From Pseudomonas sp. FP198 (GTDB lineage: Bacteria; Pseudomonadota; Gammaproteobacteria; Pseudomonadales; Pseudomonadaceae), in contig NZ_CP117452.1 of NCBI RefSeq assembly GCF_030687895.1, positions 5,261,001 to 5,325,000 on the forward strand: 64,000 nucleotides of DNA. Reading direction: 5' to 3'. A program made the position numbers and the translations under genes. The notes below the pieces were generated by a model, which did no database searches, was not told the origin of the DNA, and saw only the letters and a list, made by a program, of their open reading frames with translations. This document shows positions 1 to 9,111 of the stretch, one piece after another. The stretch's first letter is position 1, and each line of letters starts with the position of its first letter.

Positions 1-1364
<1,364 letters not shown>

Positions 1365-1522
1365 CGGCCAGTCTAGACACAACCGGCGCAGAACGCCATC
1401 GCCAGGGCAAAAGCCGTGATGAATGGCGCATATACAGGATTGTTGCCGTGCGTAGGCGCAACTACACTCGCTACGCCGCGCGCCTGTTATGCGCATTCAA
1501 TCTTGAACGTAGGGATCGCCTC

Positions 1523-2962
1523 ATGCTGCGCAAACTCTCACTGGCCCTTGCCGTGTCTTGTGCGACCAATGGAATGGCCTGGGCCGCCGAAGCCCCGTTA
1601 TCCACCAGAACCGACCTGGTCAGCGTGTACCAGGAAGCGGTGGACAACAACGCCGACCTGGCCGCCGCCCGCGCCCAATACGGCGCCCAGAAAGAAGTGG
1701 TGCCCCAGGCCCGCGCCGGGCTGTTGCCCAATCTTTCGGCCGGAGCCGACCTGAACAACACCCGCACCGAGCTCGACCAGCCGGCGATGACCGCCACCCG
1801 CAGCTCGACGGTGTACCAGGCCACCTTGTCCCAGCCGATTTTCCGCGCCGACCGCTGGTTCCAGTTGCAGGCGGCCAAATCGGTCAATGAACAAGCCTCG
1901 CTGCAATTGTCGGCCACCGAGCAGAACCTGATCCTGCAAAGCGCCGAAGCTTATTTCAATGTGCTGCGCAGCCAGGACAACCTGGCCTCGACCAAGGCCG
2001 AGGAAGCCGCGTTCAAGCGCCAGCTCGACCAGTCCAACGAACGCTTTGATGTCGGTCTTTCGGACAAGACCGACGTGCTGCAGTCCCAGGCCAGCTACGA
2101 TACCGCCCGGGCCAACCGGATCATCGCGCAGCGCCAGGTCGAAGATGCCTTCGAAGCGCTGATCACCCTGACCAACCGCCAATACAATGCGATCCAGGGC
2201 GTCGTCCACACCCTGCCGATCCTGCCGCCGGCGCCCAACGACGCCAAGGCCTGGGTCGACACCGCTGCCCGGCAGAACCTCAACCTGCTGGCCAGCAACT
2301 ACGCCGTCACCGCCGCCGAAGACACCCTGCGCCAGCGCAAGGCCGGCCACGCGCCAACCCTCGACGCCATCGCGCAATACCGCAAAGGTGACAACGACGG
2401 TCTCGGCTTTACCAACCCGAACCCCACCGGCCAGCGCTACGGTGGCGACGCCGAGCAACGCACCATCGGCCTGCAATTGAGCATTCCGATCTACAGCGGC
2501 GGGCTGACCAGCTCCCAGGTGCGCGAGTCCTACTCGCAACTCACCCAGACCGAGCAGCAGCGCGAAGGCCTGCGCCGCCAGGTGGTGGAAAACACCCGCA
2601 ACCTGCACCGCGCGGTGAACACCGATGTGGAACAGGTCCAGGCCCGGCGCCAGTCGATCATTTCCAACCAGAGCGCGGTGGACGCCACGGAAATCGGCTA
2701 TCAGGTGGGCACCCGCAACATCGTCGATGTGCTCGACGCCCAGCGCCAGCTGTACACTTCGGTGCGCGATTACAACAACGCCCGGTACGACTACATCCTC
2801 GACAACCTGCGCCTCAAGCAGGCCGCCGGGACGTTGAGCCCGGAAGACCTGCAAGCCCTGTCACGCTATCTCAAGCCCGACTACAACCCGGACAAGGACT
2901 TCCTGCCGCCGGACCTGGCACAGGCGGCAGCAGAGCAGTTGCGCTCGCGGCCGGCGCAGTAA
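1523..2962 (+). CDS. tolC: TolC-family outer membrane channel protein
   Basis: Outer membrane efflux/secretion channel of the OEP (TolC) family: trimers form a beta-barrel and a periplasmic coiled-coil tunnel that docks with RND/MFP or type I secretion partners. The protein is 479 residues. It begins with a signal peptide (MLRKLSLALAVSCATNGMAWA, cleaved near AWA-AEA) and shows the duplicated OEP helical repeats: the first from about residue 35 (VYQEAVDNNADLAAARAQYG), the second from about 245, ending with the typical GTRNIVDVLDAQRQLY stretch. The upstream in-frame ATG would add a charged segment ahead of the signal peptide, so the ATG at 1523 with AGGGA nearby is preferred. It is divergent from thiC. 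In P. aeruginosa the equivalent gene next to thiC is opmH (PA4974), so this is probably the OpmH/TolC orthologue. Confidence 0.93.
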   Translation: MLRKLSLALAVSCATNGMAWAAEAPLSTRTDLVSVYQEAVDNNADLAAARAQYGAQKEVVPQARAGLLPNLSAGADLNNTRTELDQPAMTATRSSTVYQATLSQPIFRADRWFQLQAAKSVNEQASLQLSATEQNLILQSAEAYFNVLRSQDNLASTKAEEAAFKRQLDQSNERFDVGLSDKTDVLQSQASYDTARANRIIAQRQVEDAFEALITLTNRQYNAIQGVVHTLPILPPAPNDAKAWVDTAARQNLNLLASNYAVTAAEDTLRQRKAGHAPTLDAIAQYRKGDNDGLGFTNPNPTGQRYGGDAEQRTIGLQLSIPIYSGGLTSSQVRESYSQLTQTEQQREGLRRQVVENTRNLHRAVNTDVEQVQARRQSIISNQSAVDATEIGYQVGTRNIVDVLDAQRQLYTSVRDYNNARYDYILDNLRLKQAAGTLSPEDLQALSRYLKPDYNPDKDFLPPDLAQAAAEQLRSRPAQ

Positions 2963-2984
2963 CACACCTGCAAGCAATCCCCCT

Positions 2985-3115
2985 GTGGCGAGGGAGCTTG
3001 CTCCCGCTGGCCTGCGAAGCAGGCCCAAAACCAGTCACCGCGTTCTGCCAGCCAGAACCGTAGTGCCCACTTTACGACTGCTTCGCAGCCGAGCGGGAGC
3101 AAGCTCCCTCGCCAC
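2985..3115. repeat. Inverted pair of REP elements (GTGGCGAGGGAGC type)
   Basis: A GTGGCGAGGGAGCTTGCTCC palindrome at the left end is mirrored by its reverse complement, ending GCTCCCTCGCCAC, at the right end, so the two form a head-to-head REP doublet (REPIN-like). It fills the gap between the convergent tolC and waaA genes, where it may also act as a transcription boundary. The same type recurs at 5775, 22131, 44490 and 57499. Confidence 0.9.
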
Positions 3116-3121
3116 AAAAGC

Positions 3122-4396
3122 TCAACCGAGCAACCGCCCCAACCCGTCCAGCAATCGCTGCAATGCACCCTGGTTGCTGCGCATCACCTTCAACCCGGCC
3201 TCGGCCATGCGTTGGGCATCGCGGGGCAGTTCGAACAGGCGCTGTACCGCCAGGGCCAGGCTTTCGGCATCTTCGACTTCCTGCAACGCCCCGGCCGCCC
3301 GTAGTTGCGCGGCGATCTCGAGGAAGTTGAACAGGTGTGGCCCACTGAGGACCGGTTTCGCCAGTGCCGCCGGTTCGAGCAGGTTGTGCCCGCCATTGGG
3401 CACCAGGCTGCCGCCGACAAAAGCACTGTCGGCCAGCGCGTAGAGAAACAGCAGCTCGCCCATGGTGTCGCCCAGCAGCACCGATGTCTGTGCAGTGACC
3501 GGTTGCGCACTGGAACGCCGGACCGTGGCGAAACCTTCACACGCACACAACTGCGCCACCGAATCGAAGCGTTCCGGATGACGCGGCACCAGGATCAACA
3601 ACGCATCGGGATAACTGGCGAGCAGCCGTTGATGGGCTGCCAGAACCACTTCATCCTCGCCTTCATGAGTGCTGGCGGCGATCCACACCGGGCGGTCCAC
3701 GGCTTGCCATTGGCGGCGCAAGGCGCTGGCGCTTTCGAGCAGTTGCGGGTCGATGGTCAGGTCGAACTTGATCGAACCGGTCACCTCGACGGTGTCCGTG
3801 CGGGCGCCCAACTGGCGAAACCGCTCGGCCTCGGCTTCGGTCTGCACGGCGAACAGGCTCATTTCGCCGAGCATCGGCCGGGTGAGCCTGGGGAAGCGCG
3901 CATAACCGCGCGCCGAACGCTCCGAGAGCCGGGCATTGGCCAACGCCACCGGGATACCGCGCCTGGCGCACTGATGGATGTGGTTGGGCCACAGCTCGGT
4001 TTCCATGATCACCGCCAGTTTCGGGCGAACCTGATCGAGAAAACGCTTGGCCGCGCAAGGCAGGTCATAAGGCAGATAACAATGCTGGACGCGCGGCTCC
4101 TCGGCGAACAACGCCTTGATCCGCTCCGAACCGGTGGGTGTCATGCACGTCACCGTGATCGGCAGCTGTGGATAACGTTGCAGCAAGGCGCGGATCATCG
4201 GCGCGGCGGCAATGCTCTCGCCCACCGACACCGCGTGGACCCAGATGCCGCCCGGAACCAGTGCCGGCAAGCCCCACGCAAACCGCTCGCCGATGCGGCG
4301 GGCATATGCCGGGGCCTTGCGTGCCCGCAACCACAGCCGAATCGCCACCAGCGGCAGCCCCAGATAAAACAATGCGCTATAGAGAGTTCTGTTCAT
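3122..4396 (-). CDS. waaA: 3-deoxy-D-manno-octulosonic acid (Kdo) transferase WaaA
   Basis: WaaA (KdtA) adds Kdo residues from CMP-Kdo to the lipid A precursor at the inner face of the cytoplasmic membrane and so starts the LPS core. The 424-residue product has an N-terminal membrane anchor (about residues 5-23), then HAVSVGESIAAAP at 54-66, containing the conserved glutamate (E60) that serves as catalytic base in this family. The C-terminal half has the GT-B donor site: DTMGELLFLYALAD and FVGGSLVPNGGHNLLEPA. Length is normal for the family. The start MNRTLYSALFYLG is chosen because the longer reading frame adds 31 residues of unrelated arginine-rich sequence. It is convergent with tolC. Confidence 0.96.
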   Translation of the reverse strand: MNRTLYSALFYLGLPLVAIRLWLRARKAPAYARRIGERFAWGLPALVPGGIWVHAVSVGESIAAAPMIRALLQRYPQLPITVTCMTPTGSERIKALFAEEPRVQHCYLPYDLPCAAKRFLDQVRPKLAVIMETELWPNHIHQCARRGIPVALANARLSERSARGYARFPRLTRPMLGEMSLFAVQTEAEAERFRQLGARTDTVEVTGSIKFDLTIDPQLLESASALRRQWQAVDRPVWIAASTHEGEDEVVLAAHQRLLASYPDALLILVPRHPERFDSVAQLCACEGFATVRRSSAQPVTAQTSVLLGDTMGELLFLYALADSAFVGGSLVPNGGHNLLEPAALAKPVLSGPHLFNFLEIAAQLRAAGALQEVEDAESLALAVQRLFELPRDAQRMAEAGLKVMRSNQGALQRLLDGLGRLLG

Positions 4397-4418
4397 GGCG
4401 GCGGAGTTTATCGGTTTT

Positions 4419-5309
4419 TCAGCCGATCGCCTGCAACTGCACGGCAAAACGTTCCGCCAGCCAGCGCGCGGCCGGGCCCAGCGGTTCATCGCGACGCCAG
4501 ACCAGCTCCACCACCAGGGCCGGCGGGGTCCATTCGCTGCTCAGCTCGACCATATCTCCCAGATAGGCCGGGTATTGCACAACGTGGCGAGGGAGCCAGG
4601 CCCAACCCAGGCCACTCCTCAGCCATTCGGCCAGCACGTAGAAACTGTCGGCGCGCCAGACCTGCGGGCTGGCCTGCTCGCTGCCGGGGTAGACGCTGGT
4701 CTGGGTCGCCATCAGCAACTGCCGGTGCCGGGCCATTTCCCGGCACGACACATAGCCGTGGTGCGCCAGTGGATGGCCCCGGCCACACACCGTGACCATC
4801 TCGACACTGCCCAGCACCCGCCGCTCCAGCGCCTCGGGGATCTGGTCGTGATAGAACAGCAAGCCGAGATCGGCGCGACGTTCCACCAGTTTGCGCGCCA
4901 CGTCGCCCTGGGCGGCGCTGGCCAGCTGCACTTCGAGCGTTGGAAACTGCTCGGCCAGCGCCACCAGGCTATCGATTACCGGTTGATAGGGCATGGCTTC
5001 ATCCTGGGCCAGGCGCAGCGAAGCCTCCTGCCCGCGCATCAAGGCCAGGGCTCGACCGTTGAGCCGCTCGCATTGGCGCAACACTTCCCGCGCCTCTTCC
5101 AGCAGCGTCTCGCCCGCATCGGTGAGCCGGGGCTGGCGACCGCTGCTGCGCTCGAACAGGTTCACCCCAAGGTCGGCTTCGAGCAGGGCAATCGCGCTGC
5201 TGATGGCCGATTGCGCCTTGCGCTGGTCCCGAGCCACAGCGGAAAACGAGCGTTTCTCGGCCACCCCGACAAACAGCCGCAACTGCTCCAGATTCCATTG
5301 AACATTCAT
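4419..5309 (-). CDS. LysR-family transcriptional regulator
   Basis: A 296-residue LysR-type regulator. The N-terminal winged helix-turn-helix covers about residues 5-65 (LEQLRLFVGVAEKRSFSAVA, then AISSAIALLEADLGVNLFER), followed by a periplasmic-binding-protein-like effector domain from about residue 90. It is divergent from the SMR transporter gene at 5413, with about 100 bases between starts that hold a dyad suited to a LysR dimer. By the usual logic of such pairs it may control both itself and the transporter. The effector is unknown. The ATG at 5307-5309 starts a canonical LysR N-terminus. Confidence 0.92.
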   Translation of the reverse strand: MNVQWNLEQLRLFVGVAEKRSFSAVARDQRKAQSAISSAIALLEADLGVNLFERSSGRQPRLTDAGETLLEEAREVLRQCERLNGRALALMRGQEASLRLAQDEAMPYQPVIDSLVALAEQFPTLEVQLASAAQGDVARKLVERRADLGLLFYHDQIPEALERRVLGSVEMVTVCGRGHPLAHHGYVSCREMARHRQLLMATQTSVYPGSEQASPQVWRADSFYVLAEWLRSGLGWAWLPRHVVQYPAYLGDMVELSSEWTPPALVVELVWRRDEPLGPAARWLAERFAVQLQAIG

Positions 5310-5315
5310 GGCGCA

Positions 5316-5338
5316 ACCTATCTCGATTACCGATAGGT
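5316..5338. promoter_or_regulatory. Dyad, candidate LysR operator
   Basis: ACCTATC is followed nine bases later by its exact reverse complement GATAGGT. The dyad lies only 7 bases upstream of the LysR start codon and about 75 bases before the SMR gene, fitting an autoregulatory LysR site. This is inferred from position and symmetry only. Confidence 0.5.
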
Positions 5339-5412
5339 AATGACTTTACCGCACTTGCTCGTTCTCTAGAATGGCCCCATCGAAACACGCAACCGTCAAT
5401 GAGGATCTGCCC

Positions 5413-5745
5413 ATGAACGCCTATTACTACCTGGCCATCGCCATCTGCGCTGAAGTGATCGCCACCGTTTCGATGAAAGCGGTCAAAGGCTTGAGCACGC
5501 CGCTGCCCCTGCTGCTGGTCGTCGCCGGTTACGGCATTGCGTTCTGGATGCTGACGCTGGTGGTGCGCACCGTACCGGTAGGCGTCGCCTACGCGGTCTG
5601 GGCCGGGATGGGCATCGTCATGGTCAGCGTGGCGGCGCTGTTCATCTACGGCCAGAAACTCGACGTACCGGCGATGCTGGGGATGGCGTTGATCGTGCTG
5701 GGGGTGGTGGTGATTCAGTTGTTTTCAAAAACCGCCGGGCACTGA
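5413..5745 (+). CDS. Small multidrug resistance (SMR) efflux protein, EmrE-like
   Basis: A 110-residue, four-helix inner membrane transporter that exchanges protons for cationic or guanidinium compounds as a dimer. EmrE is also 110 residues, and the key positions coincide: the membrane glutamate E14 (in AICAEVIATVSMKA), Y40, Y60, W63 and the GMG stretch at 65-67 (VWAGMGIVMVS). Transmembrane segments are at about 4-22, 31-51, 57-78 and 85-104. The ATG at 5413 places E14 correctly; an upstream in-frame ATG would add 14 non-hydrophobic residues. It is divergently paired with a LysR regulator. Whether it is a drug (Qac) or guanidinium (Gdx) exporter cannot be told safely from the sequence alone. 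Confidence 0.93.
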   Translation: MNAYYYLAIAICAEVIATVSMKAVKGLSTPLPLLLVVAGYGIAFWMLTLVVRTVPVGVAYAVWAGMGIVMVSVAALFIYGQKLDVPAMLGMALIVLGVVVIQLFSKTAGH

Positions 5746-5774
5746 AACACACCGTTTATGGACTGGAATGCATC

Positions 5775-5866
5775 GTGGCGAGGGAGCTTGCTCCCGCTGG
5801 ATCGCGCAGCGGTCCCAAGCCTTCAGGGCCGCTACGCAGCCCAGCGGGAGCAAGCTCCCTCGCCAC
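5775..5866. repeat. Inverted pair of REP elements (GTGGCGAGGGAGC type)
   Basis: GTGGCGAGGGAGCTTGCTCC at the left and its reverse complement at the right, in a 92-base doublet. The inner arms around GCGCAGCGGTCC and GGGCCGCTACGCAGC also pair. It lies between the SMR gene and the next operon. Confidence 0.9.
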
Positions 5867-5962
5867 AAAAGCCTTTTGCAACTTGTCACGTTGACCATCA
5901 GCAAATTCCACCCGCACCGAGTCTGTATACTGCGCCCTCGTCTTGAACACTGAGGTCGCTGC

Positions 5963-7138
5963 ATGCCATCCGTTATTTCCACCGACATCCTGATTGTCGG
6001 CGCCGGAGTCGCCGGCCTCTGGCTGAACGCGCGCTTGCGCCGCCAAGGGTTTTCAACCGTGCTGGTGGAAAGCGCCAGCCTCGGTGGCGGGCAGAGTGTC
6101 AAATCCCAGGGCATCATCCATGGGGGCGCCAAATACGCGCTGCACGGAGCCCTGACCGGCGCCTCGGAAGCCATCGCCGACATGCCGCGCCGCTGGCGCG
6201 AAGCCCTGAAGGGCGACGGTGAGTTGGATCTGTCCGGCGTACGCATGTTATCCGACGCTCATTACCTCTGGTCTCCCGGCACCCTGGCCGGCAACCTGAC
6301 CAGTTTCTTCGCCAGCAAGGCCGTGCGCGGTCGCGTCGACCAGGTCAAGGGCGAGCAACTGCCACCGGCCCTACAGGACAAGCGCTTCAAGGGCAAGGTC
6401 TACCGCCTGGCCGAGCTGGTGGTGGACGTTCCCAGCCTGATTGCACGCCTGGCGGACCTGGCCGGTGACAGCCTGCTGGCCGGGCAGCGCATCGAACCAT
6501 TGCACGAACAGGGCGAGTTGGTCGGGCTGAAGGTCGACGACCGCGAGATCCGCGCCCAACGCATTGTCCTCAGCGCTGGCGGAGGCACTGCCGACTTGCT
6601 CAAGGCCCTTGGCCTGGATCAGCCGGCCATGCAGACCCGGCCGCTGCACATGGTGCTGGTCAAGGGGCCGAGCCTCAAGCCGTTGTATGCGCATTGCCTG
6701 GGCGGCGGACCGAAGCCGCGCGTCACCGTGACCACCCACCCGGCAGCCGACGGCCAGTGGGTCTGGTACCTGGGTGGCGACCTCGCCGAGGGCGATGCCG
6801 TCGCCCGCGAACCCGCCGCGCAGATTGCCGTCGCCCAGAAAGAAATCAGCCAGTTGCTGCCGTGGATCGACCTCAGTACGGCGCAATGGGCCACCCTGCG
6901 GGTCGCGCGCGCCGAACCGCTGCAATCGGGCCTGACCCGTCCGGACAATGCCTTTGTCGCCGAGCAGGGACGCCTGCTGGTGGGTTGGCCGACCAAGCTG
7001 GCACTGGCCCCGGATTTTTCCGACCGGGTAATCACCGCGCTGCAACGCGACGGCATTCAGCCCAGCCACCCCGCCCCGCTGCCGGCCCTGCCGAAACCGC
7101 CCATGGGCGTCCCCGCCTGGGAGCAATTGTTGCCATGA
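5963..7138 (+). CDS. FAD-dependent oxidoreductase (DadA/GlpD-like fold)
   Basis: A 391-residue flavoprotein of the D-amino-acid-oxidase/glycerol-3-phosphate-dehydrogenase fold. The N-terminal dinucleotide motif IVGAGVAGLWLNARL (about residues 11-25) is followed by the acidic ribose-binding residue in VLVESAS. SQGIIHGGAKYAL (about 48-60) resembles the flavin-contacting loop of GlpD/DadA proteins. A second FAD segment, RIVLSAGGGTADLL, lies near residue 195. The substrate is not evident. It is the first gene of a tight operon, overlapping the aldo/keto reductase by four bases (ATGA); GAGG precedes the ATG. The syntenic PAO1 gene (about PA4991) is also only generically annotated. Confidence 0.85.
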   Translation: MPSVISTDILIVGAGVAGLWLNARLRRQGFSTVLVESASLGGGQSVKSQGIIHGGAKYALHGALTGASEAIADMPRRWREALKGDGELDLSGVRMLSDAHYLWSPGTLAGNLTSFFASKAVRGRVDQVKGEQLPPALQDKRFKGKVYRLAELVVDVPSLIARLADLAGDSLLAGQRIEPLHEQGELVGLKVDDREIRAQRIVLSAGGGTADLLKALGLDQPAMQTRPLHMVLVKGPSLKPLYAHCLGGGPKPRVTVTTHPAADGQWVWYLGGDLAEGDAVAREPAAQIAVAQKEISQLLPWIDLSTAQWATLRVARAEPLQSGLTRPDNAFVAEQGRLLVGWPTKLALAPDFSDRVITALQRDGIQPSHPAPLPALPKPPMGVPAWEQLLP

Positions 7139-7947
7139 GCCTACCGACACTGCACGACCTGCATCGCCCGCTGGGCCATAACGGCCCGCTGGTTTCCCCG
7201 CTGGGCCTGGGCACGGTCAAGCTCGGCCGCGACCAGGGCGTCAAGTACCCCAACGGTTTTCGCATCCCGGATGACAGCGAAGCGCGCATGCTGCTCAAGC
7301 TGGCCCGCGACCTGGGCATCAACCTGATCGACACCGCGCCGGCTTATGGGCACAGCGAAGAACGCCTCGGCCCGCTGCTGCGCGGCCAGCGTCACGACTG
7401 GGTGATCGTCAGCAAGGTCGGTGAAGAATTCAGTGATGGTCAGTCGCGCCACGACTTCAGCGCCGCCCATACGCGGTTTTCGGTGGAGCGCAGTCTCAAA
7501 CGCCTGGAAACCGAGTATATCGACCTGGTACTGGTGCACTCGGACGGCAACGACCTGGCGATCCTCAACGACAGCGAGGTCTACCCGACCCTGGCGGCCC
7601 TCAAGCGCGAGGGCAAGATCGGTGGCTTCGGTTTCTCCGGCAAGACCGTCGCCGGTGGCTTAAAAGCGCTGGAGCAAGGTGATTGTGCGATGGTCACCTA
7701 CAATCTGAACGAACGAAGCGAAAAGGCGGTCATTGACTACGCAAGCGAGCACGGCAAGGCGATCCTGGTAAAAAAAGCCCTGGCCAGCGGTCACGTCTGC
7801 CTGAGCCCCGGCGAAGACCCGGTTCGCACCAGCTTCGAACTGTTGTTTGAGCATCCCGGGGTTGCCAGTGCTATTGTCGGCACCATCAATCCGCTGCACC
7901 TCGCCCATAACGTCGCGACCGTAGCCAAGGTCCTGCGTAAAAACTGA
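7135..7947 (+). CDS. Aldo/keto reductase family protein
   Basis: A 270-residue TIM-barrel NAD(P)H-dependent oxidoreductase of the AKR superfamily. The catalytic tetrad is recognisable: Asp and Tyr in NLIDTAPAYGHSEERLG (about residues 61-77), Lys in VIVSKVGEEF (about 90-99) and His in LVLVHSDGND (about 134-143). The late segment ASAIVGTINPLHLAHNV is the usual cofactor-phosphate loop. The physiological substrate is unknown. The start ATG overlaps the stop of the FAD oxidoreductase gene (ATGA), implying translational coupling and perhaps a shared redox pathway. The longer upstream frame is only a shadow of the preceding gene. Confidence 0.9.
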   Translation: MSLPTLHDLHRPLGHNGPLVSPLGLGTVKLGRDQGVKYPNGFRIPDDSEARMLLKLARDLGINLIDTAPAYGHSEERLGPLLRGQRHDWVIVSKVGEEFSDGQSRHDFSAAHTRFSVERSLKRLETEYIDLVLVHSDGNDLAILNDSEVYPTLAALKREGKIGGFGFSGKTVAGGLKALEQGDCAMVTYNLNERSEKAVIDYASEHGKAILVKKALASGHVCLSPGEDPVRTSFELLFEHPGVASAIVGTINPLHLAHNVATVAKVLRKN

Positions 7948-7980
7948 CGCCGCCTACGCGGTCTTAAGCAAGGAGCCGAC

Positions 7981-8946
7981 ATGCCGCGTACGCTCATCAG
8001 AAAAAACCCGAGCAACTTCAAGACCCTGCCCCTCGCTGTCGAAGCAACGCCCGAAGGCCTGACATACCAGAGCGTGGGCATGCCGCTGAATTTCGCCCAG
8101 ACCTTGCAGCGCCGCCGCCCCGTGACAGTCGACGATGCCGAGCGTTTTTCCGTGGAGCTGGCGAACCTGGGCGTCTCGGTGCGCCTGACCCTGCATTGGC
8201 AGAACCGCGATTATTGGGTGCTCGTGCGTCAACGCCGACAGGATCGCGGCGATGTAGTGCTCAAGCTGATTTCCGGCTACGTCCCGGCCCATGAACTGAA
8301 CCTGCCGCTGCTCACCGCGATCAACGAAATTGCCGAAGAATGCCTGCTGGAAACCCCTGAAGGCTGGCTCGGCGGACGTTTCAACGACACGTGGTTGCCG
8401 GCGCCCTATTCAAGCGCCCTGCATTACCGTGAGGCCTTGCCGTTTCGGCTGGCCCCGCTATCGGGCTCGGCTCGCCCGGTGCGCTGCGCCAACCTGCAAC
8501 TGATCGAACGCCCAAGGGCCTACGTCCATTTGCCCACGGCATCGCTGCAGTTGATCTACGATTTGCGCCTGGATGTACCCAAGGAAGCCAAGTCCCTGAG
8601 CCTTTTCCATGTCGATGAACGGCTGGAGGGCGACCAACTGGTCGCGCGCCTGGACCGCAAGCGGCCCGATCTCTACCTGATGCCGCTGCAGGACGGGCAA
8701 CCCTTGCCCGAGCTGTATACGTTGAAGAAGGACCAGTTATACCCGGCCAGCACCCGAGGGTTGTATCTGGCCGAAAGCTTCGCCCGGCAGGACGGTTGGC
8801 TGGTGCGCGAGGAGCGGATTCGCTGGAAGGACTGGCTGCGCCAGCAAGGGCTGACGCCGCCAGGAAAAGAATCCGGGCTGACCCGATTGAAGGGCAAGGC
8901 CCGGCAGTTGCTCAAGAAGATCGTGCCACGCAAGGTGGTGCGTTAG
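7981..8946 (+). CDS. Conserved protein with a divergent Nudix-like signature, function unknown
   Basis: A 321-residue protein of no family I can name with confidence; it sits in the slot of the PAO1 hypothetical gene near PA4993. The middle resembles a Nudix domain. A beta-strand stretch YWVLVRQRRQDRGDVVLKL (about 78-96) is followed by a glycine (G99), a glutamate six residues on (E105), and NEIAEECLL (115-123), which matches the REUxEExGU core except Arg to Asn and Gly to Leu, with two extra residues in the spacer. The C-terminal 30 residues are very basic. AAGGAG seven bases before the ATG is a strong ribosome-binding site. It lies 33 bases after the aldo/keto reductase and is probably in the same operon. 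Confidence 0.75.
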   Translation: MPRTLIRKNPSNFKTLPLAVEATPEGLTYQSVGMPLNFAQTLQRRRPVTVDDAERFSVELANLGVSVRLTLHWQNRDYWVLVRQRRQDRGDVVLKLISGYVPAHELNLPLLTAINEIAEECLLETPEGWLGGRFNDTWLPAPYSSALHYREALPFRLAPLSGSARPVRCANLQLIERPRAYVHLPTASLQLIYDLRLDVPKEAKSLSLFHVDERLEGDQLVARLDRKRPDLYLMPLQDGQPLPELYTLKKDQLYPASTRGLYLAESFARQDGWLVREERIRWKDWLRQQGLTPPGKESGLTRLKGKARQLLKKIVPRKVVR

Positions 8947-8982
8947 TCAAGGCAGCGGTAACAATGGTCGATTGCAGGACCT

Positions 8983-9073
8983 GTGGCGAGGGGATTTATC
9001 CCCGCTCGGTTGCGCAGCAACCGCAAAAAACGGGGCCGCTTCGCAGCCCAGCGGGGATAAATCCCCTCGCCAC
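8983..9073. repeat. Inverted REP pair, GTGGCGAGGGGATTTATCCCC variant
   Basis: The left arm GTGGCGAGGGGATTTATCCC is mirrored by GGGATAAATCCCCTCGCCAC at the right. It has the same overall head-to-head layout and inner GCGCAGC/GCTTCGC arms as the GAGGGAGC family, but the core palindrome is AT-rich (ATTTAT), so it is a distinct subfamily. It separates two convergent genes. Confidence 0.88.
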
Positions 9074-9111
9074 AAGAGCCCTCGCTCACAACTGCGTTAG
9101 CTTGAGCCGGC

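Noticed and set aside
1448..1522. Upstream ATG for the TolC-family gene
   Set aside because: It would put 25 mostly charged residues before a clear signal peptide; the internal ATG at 1523 fits better.
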